Source: JBEHYA01 sp048498415 (GTDB lineage: Bacteria > Pseudomonadota > Alphaproteobacteria > UBA9219 > RGZA01). From it: a stretch of 11,015 nucleotides of DNA. Both the position numbers and the translations under genes were made by a program. The stretch lies in the NCBI GenBank assembly GCA_048498415.1, contig JBEHYA010000066.1, positions 1 through 11,015 on the forward strand, written 5' to 3'. Of this stretch, positions 6,335-11,015 are shown piece after piece (within the stretch, counting starts at the first letter, position 1; each line of letters starts with the position of its first letter). The notes below the pieces were generated by a model that had not been told where the DNA came from, searched no databases, and saw only the letters and a program-made list of their open reading frames with translations.

Positions 6335-7755
<1,421 letters not shown>

Positions 7756-7756
<1 letters not shown>

Positions 7757-8172
7757 TGATCGAATTCGAACTGGTCAGCCCGGAAAAGAAACTGTTCAGC
7801 GCGCCGGTCGCGTTAGTGACCCTGCCGGGCAGCGAAGGCGATTTCGGCGTGCTGCCGGGTCATTCGCCATTCATCTCGGCGCTACGCGTTGGCATCATTG
7901 ATTTGTACGAGCAGAACGAGACCCAGATATCCAAGCGCATCCTCGTCTCCGGCGGTTTGGTGGAAGTGAACCCCAAGCGCTGCACGGCATTAGCCGAAGA
8001 CGCGGTAGATTTGGCCGATGTGAAAGTTGCGGATTTAGAAACGCAGCTCGCGAAAGAAGAGAGCGAGCTCGCGGCCGCGACCACGGAAGAAGCCAAGGCG
8101 ATGGCGGAAGCCCGCGCCAAAATCATCCGCGCTAAAATTGAAGTGATTGGCCAGCAGGCCGCGGCCCACTAA
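7756..8172 (+). CDS. atpC: F1 ATP synthase epsilon subunit
   Basis: Epsilon binds gamma at the foot of the F1 central stalk and, through its C-terminal helices, can restrain ATP hydrolysis. The 138-residue length is typical. The N-terminal beta-sandwich (residues about 1-85) shows FELVSPEKKLFSAPVALVTLPGSEGDFGVLPGHSPFISALRVG, the conserved core of the family, and the HSPF motif. The C-terminal part is a charged helical hairpin (LADVKVADLETQLAKEESELAAATTEEAKAMAEARAKIIRAKIE). ATG 7756 shares its A with the atpD stop codon, so no separate ribosome site is needed. It is the last gene of this partial F1 operon; a palindromic element follows directly. Confidence 0.97.
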
Positions 8173-8178
8173 CTTCTT

Positions 8179-8263
8179 GTACGTACCGGCGAAAGCCGGT
8201 ACCCATCCATCCGCATGTTGATTGCTGGACCATGGGCCCTGTTTTTCAACGGGGCATACATAC
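8179..8263. repeat. palindromic repeat element with two hairpins after atpC
   Basis: Two divergent inverted halves are visible. The left half is GTACGTAC, a hairpin, then CCCAT (8202-8206); the right half read in reverse is GTATGTAT, a hairpin, then CCCAT (8232-8236 on the minus strand). The left hairpin is perfect: GTACCGGC (8183-8190), GAAA tetraloop, GCCGGTAC (8195-8202). The right one is GCCCTG (8236-8241) with CGGGGC (8250-8255) and one wobble pair. It resembles the widespread intergenic class built around CCGGCGAAAGCCGG-type hairpins. It lies between the convergent atpC and the secreted-protein gene, so it may also stabilise or end both transcripts. No T run follows the left stem. Confidence 0.65.
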
Positions 8264-8268
8264 GGAAT

Positions 8269-8547
8269 TTATTCGCCCTTCTTGATCACGCTGCACATCG
8301 CGCCTTCGCACCGGATAGTGAGCGAGCCGTTGCGCTTTTTATCGTCTTCACTTAAGGAACCGGGCAGGGTGCAGACCGCTTTGTAAGTCACGCTGCCGGT
8401 TGAACCCGTGGAGGCATCGATCTGGCTGATGCCGGCGACCACGCAGTTTTCGTTGCGCGCCAGTTCCTTGGCTTCGGCCTGGCCGGCCTGGGCGGTTAAC
8501 GGCAGGGCGGACGCAATAATGACAAAAAGGACGGGTATGAATCGCAT
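8269..8547 (-). CDS. small secreted four-cysteine protein of unknown function
   Basis: A 92-residue protein I do not recognise. It begins at ATG 8547 with a clear signal peptide (MRFIPVLFVIIASALPLTAQA, cleavage expected after AQA near residue 21). The mature domain of about 70 residues carries Cys 35, 59, 80 and 85, spaced so that two disulfides are plausible, and ends in a Lys-rich tail (SVIKKGE). The alternating pattern GSVTYKAVCTLPG...GSLTIRCEGAMCSVI suggests a small beta-rich fold. No lipobox is seen. It is convergent with atpC and diverges from the Lys/His-tail gene, with which it shares a 117-base intergenic region that contains repeats. The Shine-Dalgarno is not evident, which lowers confidence slightly. 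Confidence 0.72.
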   Translation of the reverse strand: MRFIPVLFVIIASALPLTAQAGQAEAKELARNENCVVAGISQIDASTGSTGSVTYKAVCTLPGSLSEDDKKRNGSLTIRCEGAMCSVIKKGE

Positions 8548-8569
8548 GTGCCAATTATTCAGACAAGGC

Positions 8570-8633
8570 GGTTAACGACTGGTTAGCGATTTGTAATGAA
8601 TTCTTGTGCCCCCACGCCTGTTACCTGCTAACC
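8570..8633. promoter_or_regulatory. operator-like repeats and CtrA-like TTAA pair in a divergent intergenic region
   Basis: GGTTAACGACT (8570-8580) and GGTTAGCGATT (8581-8591) form an 11-base tandem repeat with nine matches. Read differently, TTAA (8572-8575), seven bases, TTAG (8583-8586) followed by C differs in one base from the alphaproteobacterial CtrA site TTAA-N7-TTAAC. GGTTAGC (8581-8587) is also inverted as GCTAACC (8627-8633), and ACCTGC occurs twice at an eight-base step (8623-8628, 8631-8636). The region serves two divergent genes, so a regulator site is plausible, but the binding protein is inferred. Confidence 0.4.
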
Positions 8634-8664
8634 TGCGGAAACCACATTTTTAAAGGATATTGCC

Positions 8665-9063
8665 ATGCGCCGCATCGCTCTTTCATTCCTGCTCGCTTTA
8701 ATCGCTGCCCCGGCTGTTGCGCTGGCGGCGGAACCGCCGGTTGAATCCGTTCAGCTCGGCGCGCCGTCCTCGCCATTTGCGCCGGCGCATGCCGTGCCGG
8801 CCCATGGCGGCCCGATCAATCTCGCGGAAGAACCCGCCCCCGTTACCGAGACGGCGCCCGCGGCTGAACCTGCGGCAGTACCCGAGCATGTGGATGCGAT
8901 TGACAGCACCAGCGTGCCCGCCGGCCATTCCATTACGCCCTCTGGCGAAATCAAGAAGCACCATGCCGCGAACAAAAAGCATGTGACCAAGAAGAAGGCC
9001 AAGAAGCATCACGCGAAGAAGGCCAAGAAGAAGCATCACCACAAGAAAAAGAAGCACAGCTAA
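8665..9063 (+). CDS. secreted protein with an extreme Lys/His-rich C-terminal tail
   Basis: A 132-residue protein of low sequence complexity. ATG 8665 has the ribosome site AAAGGA at 8652-8657. The signal peptide is MRRIALSFLLALIAAPAVALA, with cleavage after ALA near residue 21, so it acts in the periplasm or outside. Residues 22-95 are Pro/Ala/Glu-rich and probably disordered. Residues 97-132 contain 18 Lys and 9 His out of 36, in KKHH- and KKAKKK-type runs. Such tails can bind transition metals or polyanions (nucleic acid, lipopolysaccharide, peptidoglycan teichoic-like polymers), but the role here is unknown. There is no catalytic domain. The tail codons are mainly AAG and AAA with CAT/CAC interspersed, so slippage or repeat expansion is plausible. 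It stands alone between putative regulatory regions. Confidence 0.75.
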   Translation: MRRIALSFLLALIAAPAVALAAEPPVESVQLGAPSSPFAPAHAVPAHGGPINLAEEPAPVTETAPAAEPAAVPEHVDAIDSTSVPAGHSITPSGEIKKHHAANKKHVTKKKAKKHHAKKAKKKHHHKKKKHS

Positions 9064-9080
9064 GCGCGGGCTTCCTTCAA

Positions 9081-9098
9081 GGTTAAATTCGTTTAACC
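9081..9098. repeat. perfect inverted repeat with a TTCG loop
   Basis: GGTTAAA (9081-9087), TTCG, TTTAACC (9092-9098) is a perfect 7-bp palindrome 17 bases after the Lys/His-tail gene and upstream of the next promoter candidate. As RNA it gives a UUCG-capped but A/U-rich stem; as DNA it contains TTAA twice, six bases apart, and TTAACCA, close to a CtrA half site (spacing six rather than the usual seven). It could be an operator or an RNA structure. Confidence 0.55.
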
Positions 9099-9102
9099 AA
9101 TA

Positions 9103-9118
9103 TGGCTTGCAAATTGCA
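9103..9118 (+). promoter_or_regulatory. sigma-54-type -24/-12 promoter candidate
   Basis: TGGC (9103-9106) and TTGCA (9114-9118) have the spacing of the RpoN consensus TGGCACG-N4-TTGCW: the GG and GC dinucleotides are 12 bases apart, and the G at 9109 also fits. The AC of the consensus is TT here. The expected transcription start is near 9129, about 36 bases before the ATG of the helical protein gene. No activator gene is in the window; the call rests on the motif alone. Confidence 0.45.
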
Positions 9119-9122
9119 TATT

Positions 9123-9157
9123 CCATAGCAGGCGCGGTTTTTTGCCGCCCGCTATGG
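9123..9157 (+). promoter_or_regulatory. strong stem-loop next to the ribosome site of the 118-residue gene
   Basis: CCATAGCAGGCG (9123-9134) pairs with CGCCCGCTATGG (9146-9157) over 12 positions with one A-C mismatch, around an 11-base loop containing six T. The stem ends seven bases before ATG 9165, and its last GG is part of GGATAAG, the only ribosome-site-like sequence. It could sequester the start region, or act as the end of the upstream transcript. T in the loop rather than after the stem argues against an ordinary terminator. Confidence 0.6.
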
Positions 9158-9164
9158 ATAAGCG

Positions 9165-9521
9165 ATGACGATCGGTTCCATCAATAATACCAGCACAAAC
9201 GCCGCTAGTCTGTTAGCGGCGCTGGGGCAAAACACGCCGCAAACGCCGGAAGAAATTGCCGCGGCTGCAAAAAAGAAAGGCCAGGCGGCCGTGCAGGGCT
9301 TCATGACTTACATGAAGAAAACGCCGGCCGAAATGCTGCGCGACCAGTGGCTGGCCGCCCATAATTTAACGGAAGAAAAGCTGAAGGCCATGACCCCCGA
9401 ACAGCGCGATGCGATCAACAAGCAGATCGCCGAAGAGATCAAACAGAAGATGGAACAGGAAGCCAAGGAAAAAGCCGCCCGCGGCGAGACGCGCGGCAGC
9501 TATATGGATATCGCCGTCTAA
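9165..9521 (+). CDS. small helical cytosolic protein (TPAEMLR...LTEEKLKAM type), function unknown
   Basis: A 118-residue hydrophilic protein without signal peptide or membrane span. Residues 1-25 are Ser/Asn/Ala-rich (MTIGSINNTSTNAASLLAAL), reminiscent of the N-termini of flagellar rod and hook-associated proteins. Residues 45-100 form charged helices with TPAEMLRDQWLAAHNLTEEKLKAMTPEQRDAINKQIAEEIKQKM. I recall this Leu-Thr-Glu-Glu...Met-x-Pro-Glu-x-Arg pattern from short uncharacterised alphaproteobacterial proteins; no biochemical role is known to me. ATG 9165 has GGATAAG just upstream, partly inside a hairpin. A sigma-54-like promoter about 50 bases upstream would fit a flagellar or stress-linked role, but that is inference. 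The gene converges on a membrane-protein gene, with eight bases between the two stop codons. Confidence 0.75.
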   Translation: MTIGSINNTSTNAASLLAALGQNTPQTPEEIAAAAKKKGQAAVQGFMTYMKKTPAEMLRDQWLAAHNLTEEKLKAMTPEQRDAINKQIAEEIKQKMEQEAKEKAARGETRGSYMDIAV

Positions 9522-9529
9522 TTCCCCGC

Positions 9530-9913
9530 CTAGCCGTGCTTAAGCCCCGCGACCGTCCAGATCCGTTCGCCCGCCGGCGTGACGGGGTAGCAATAACTGG
9601 CCTTGATATCTTCGGGAATATCGTCGGGCAGCCACTGCGCGGCTTTGATCTGGGCGACAGTGTATCGCGTGGGCTTTCCGCCGCGGGCCTGCAGGCCGGT
9701 GGTGCAGACAACATCCGTCATATTTGTTTGCCAGGCCGTGGCCAATGCTTCGGCCTGCGCATGCTGCCACTGCATATGAAGAAACACGCCGGCAACCAGC
9801 GCAGCGCCGGCCACTTCAGCACCCAGAACGGCCAAAATAATCTGGCGCAGGCGCGGTGACACCTGCTGCGCATCGAGATCTTTTAAATCGTCGGGCGAAA
9901 GACGCCGGTCCAT
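9530..9913 (-). CDS. single-pass membrane protein of unknown function
   Basis: A 127-residue protein I do not recognise. ATG 9913 has the ribosome site AAGGA on the minus strand (9924-9928), ten bases upstream. Residues 1-22 are charged and cytoplasmic (MDRRLSPDDLKDLDAQQVSP). Residues about 24-46 form one membrane helix (QIILAVLGAEVAGAALVAGVFLH). The remaining 80 residues should lie in the periplasm; they contain Cys 70 and Cys 108, which could form one disulfide, and a small domain with TRYTVAQIKAAQWLPDDIPEDIK. Positive residues before the helix support an N-in orientation. It lies 110 bases downstream of the metallopeptidase-like gene on the same strand, with a possible terminator between, so it may have its own promoter. 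Confidence 0.7.
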   Translation of the reverse strand: MDRRLSPDDLKDLDAQQVSPRLRQIILAVLGAEVAGAALVAGVFLHMQWQHAQAEALATAWQTNMTDVVCTTGLQARGGKPTRYTVAQIKAAQWLPDDIPEDIKASYCYPVTPAGERIWTVAGLKHG

Positions 9914-9967
9914 CTAAAATAGTCCTTAAAAATACCCGCGCCAAACTAGCACCCGGAGCATGAAAGA

Positions 9968-9994
9968 AAAACGCCTGCTTTTGGGGGTGGCGCT
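9968..9994 (-). terminator. candidate intrinsic terminator after the HExxH protein gene
   Basis: On the minus strand AGCGCC (9994-9989) pairs with GGCGTT (9975-9970), including one G-U pair, around a 13-base loop, followed by a T-rich run (TTTTTCTTT). The stem is short. It lies 30 bases past the stop of the metallopeptidase-like gene and before the membrane-protein gene. Confidence 0.4.
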
Positions 9995-10023
9995 AACAAT
10001 AGAAATGGCAGCTAAAATATGGC

Positions 10024-11015
10024 TCAGGCCAATGTAAAGGCGCGGGGTTTAACGCCTTGCTGAAGCGGGCGTGCAAATTCGGACTGGCCCAGCTTTTGTA
10101 GTTCGGCGCGGGCTTCTTCAATCTGCGCGGGGCTTAAGTAAGAACCGTTGCCGGTATCGGTAAAGCGGGCGATGAATTCGGGGCTGCTGTAAGGGCATTT
10201 TGCGATAAGGTCGGGTAGATCGGGGCGGCCATAATAATCCTGATTACTGGCGGCCCATTTCTTTTCATATGAATCGAGATGGCCGGGGCCGATCAGTTCC
10301 ATGAAATTCAGCGCCATAACATTGGCGCCTGCTTTTTCCGGGCTTAAGCCATTGGCGATGCTGTTGGCATAGATTTGATCCGACGCATAGCCGAGCGTAT
10401 CGGGGGCGAGCGCTTCACTCCCATTGATGCCTGCGCGCCGCAAAACGGTGTCGGTGACGGACATGGCGGCATAAGCGCCGCATTCCATCAGATGGTCGCG
10501 CACCAGATCATCCACGACCGTTCGGTTGGCTTTGAAGAAATCGCCGTGTTTTTTATGCTGGTCAACATGCTCCAGCTCATGATCGAGAAACACCGCTTTC
10601 TGGGCCAAGTCTTTACGATCGGTGCCGACGAGATAAATCTCGCGCTCGTTTGTCACATAGCCGAGCGGGTCGCCTTCCACACGTGCCTCGCCGGGCTTAT
10701 AGCGTTGCAGGCCGAGGGTGGCTTCGCCATTTTCTAGCAAAGCCAGGCGGTCTTTGGCATTCGGGTTTTTGGCAAGCAGGCCTTTGATATCAGCGAGTAG
10801 TGCAGCATCTTCGGTCTTTTCCATGCGCGTATAAGGCTCGGCCACTTCTTTCTGCGCGGCCGTGAACTGCGCCGTGGTCATATGCACTTCGCGCATAATG
10901 AGGGAGCTAGCATCTGGCATGGCGGCGGCGATTTTTTGCGGGTCGCGCGCGATCATGCTTTCGCGCAGGTTACTGACTTCCGCCGGGTCCAGCCATACAT
11001 ACGGCTCCGGCGTTT
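10024..11015 (-). CDS. HExxH-motif protein, probable zinc metallopeptidase, 5' end outside window
   Basis: The frame stays open through the right edge; translation upstream of the internal ATG at 10956 continues sensibly (PEPYVWLDPAEVSNLRES), so the real start lies outside and about 330 codons are visible. The motif DHELEHVDQH (encoded at 10555-10584) contains HExxH, the zinc-binding and catalytic signature of zincins, with an extra His four residues later. A Glu in MECGAYAAM (10483-10485), 28 residues after the second His, could be the third zinc ligand as in gluzincins. The region before holds a beta strand pattern (REIYLVGTDRKDL), usual ahead of such an active-site helix. No signal peptide can be judged. 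The C-terminal half is helical with NG- and Pro-rich turns and no recognised domain. Peptidase activity is inferred from the motif; the substrate is unknown. The stop is TGA at 10024-10026. Confidence 0.75.
   Translation of the reverse strand, partial: TPEPYVWLDPAEVSNLRESMIARDPQKIAAAMPDASSLIMREVHMTTAQFTAAQKEVAEPYTRMEKTEDAALLADIKGLLAKNPNAKDRLALLENGEATLGLQRYKPGEARVEGDPLGYVTNEREIYLVGTDRKDLAQKAVFLDHELEHVDQHKKHGDFFKANRTVVDDLVRDHLMECGAYAAMSVTDTVLRRAGINGSEALAPDTLGYASDQIYANSIANGLSPEKAGANVMALNFMELIGPGHLDSYEKKWAASNQDYYGRPDLPDLIAKCPYSSPEFIARFTDTGNGSYLSPAQIEEARAELQKLGQSEFARPLQQGVKPRAFTLA

Noticed and set aside
9083..9096. Full CtrA binding site
   Set aside because: The two TTAA are six bases apart, not seven; only mentioned as CtrA-like support.
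8698..9126. 142-codon minus-strand frame opposite the Lys/His-tail gene
   Set aside because: Its hydrophobic Leu/Met runs are just the complement of AAG-rich codons; the plus-strand gene has a ribosome site and a signal peptide.
9123..9157. Ordinary intrinsic terminator for the Lys/His-tail gene
   Set aside because: The T run lies in the loop, not after the stem, and the sequence after the stem is purine-rich; kept as a leader hairpin instead.
10024..10956. Complete gene starting at ATG 10956
   Set aside because: The frame continues open to the window edge with normal-looking protein sequence and there is no clear ribosome site, so the start is probably outside.

Overview
The window looks like a mid-to-high-GC alphaproteobacterial chromosome segment. 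The atpD and atpG protein sequences, the long LivM-type permease, the adrenodoxin-type ferredoxin and the TPAEMLR...LTEEKLKAM helical protein all fit that group. No tRNA, rRNA, CRISPR array, insertion sequence or phage gene is visible. No gene-free stretch exceeds 300 bases; the largest gaps (about 100-150 bases) lie at 2233-2351, 4951-5098, 8548-8664, 9064-9164 and 9914-10023, and each is described.

Layout. (1) 1-1092, plus strand: the 3' end of guaA (GMP synthase), then a small secreted protein. (2) 1093-2232, minus strand: a LysE/RhtB-type exporter behind an unrecognised 158-residue protein. (3) 2352-4950, plus strand: livH and livM, the two membrane permeases of a branched-chain amino-acid ABC transporter, then a [2Fe-2S] ferredoxin. 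The livG, livF and livJ genes that usually accompany them are absent here. (4) 5099-8172, plus strand: a partial F1 ATP synthase operon, atpG - unknown 101-residue gene - atpD - atpC. The atpH and atpA genes that normally precede atpG are missing. (5) 8269-9913: four small genes of unknown function on both strands (a four-cysteine secreted protein, a secreted protein with a Lys/His tail, a helical cytosolic protein, and a single-pass membrane protein). (6) 10024 to the right edge, minus strand: a protein with an HExxH zinc-peptidase-like motif, cut by the window end.

Most notable: a roughly 126-base nested palindromic element sits in frame at the start of livM and accounts for that protein's extra N-terminal residues. 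An unrecognised, lower-GC gene is embedded between the ATP synthase gamma and beta genes. The atpG leader has duplicated hairpins, mutually exclusive stems, a short overlapping ORF and no Shine-Dalgarno of its own. A sigma-54-like -24/-12 promoter and CtrA-like TTAA pairs lie in the 8.5-9.2 kb region. All functional statements rest on reading the sequence and on family knowledge; no searches were run.
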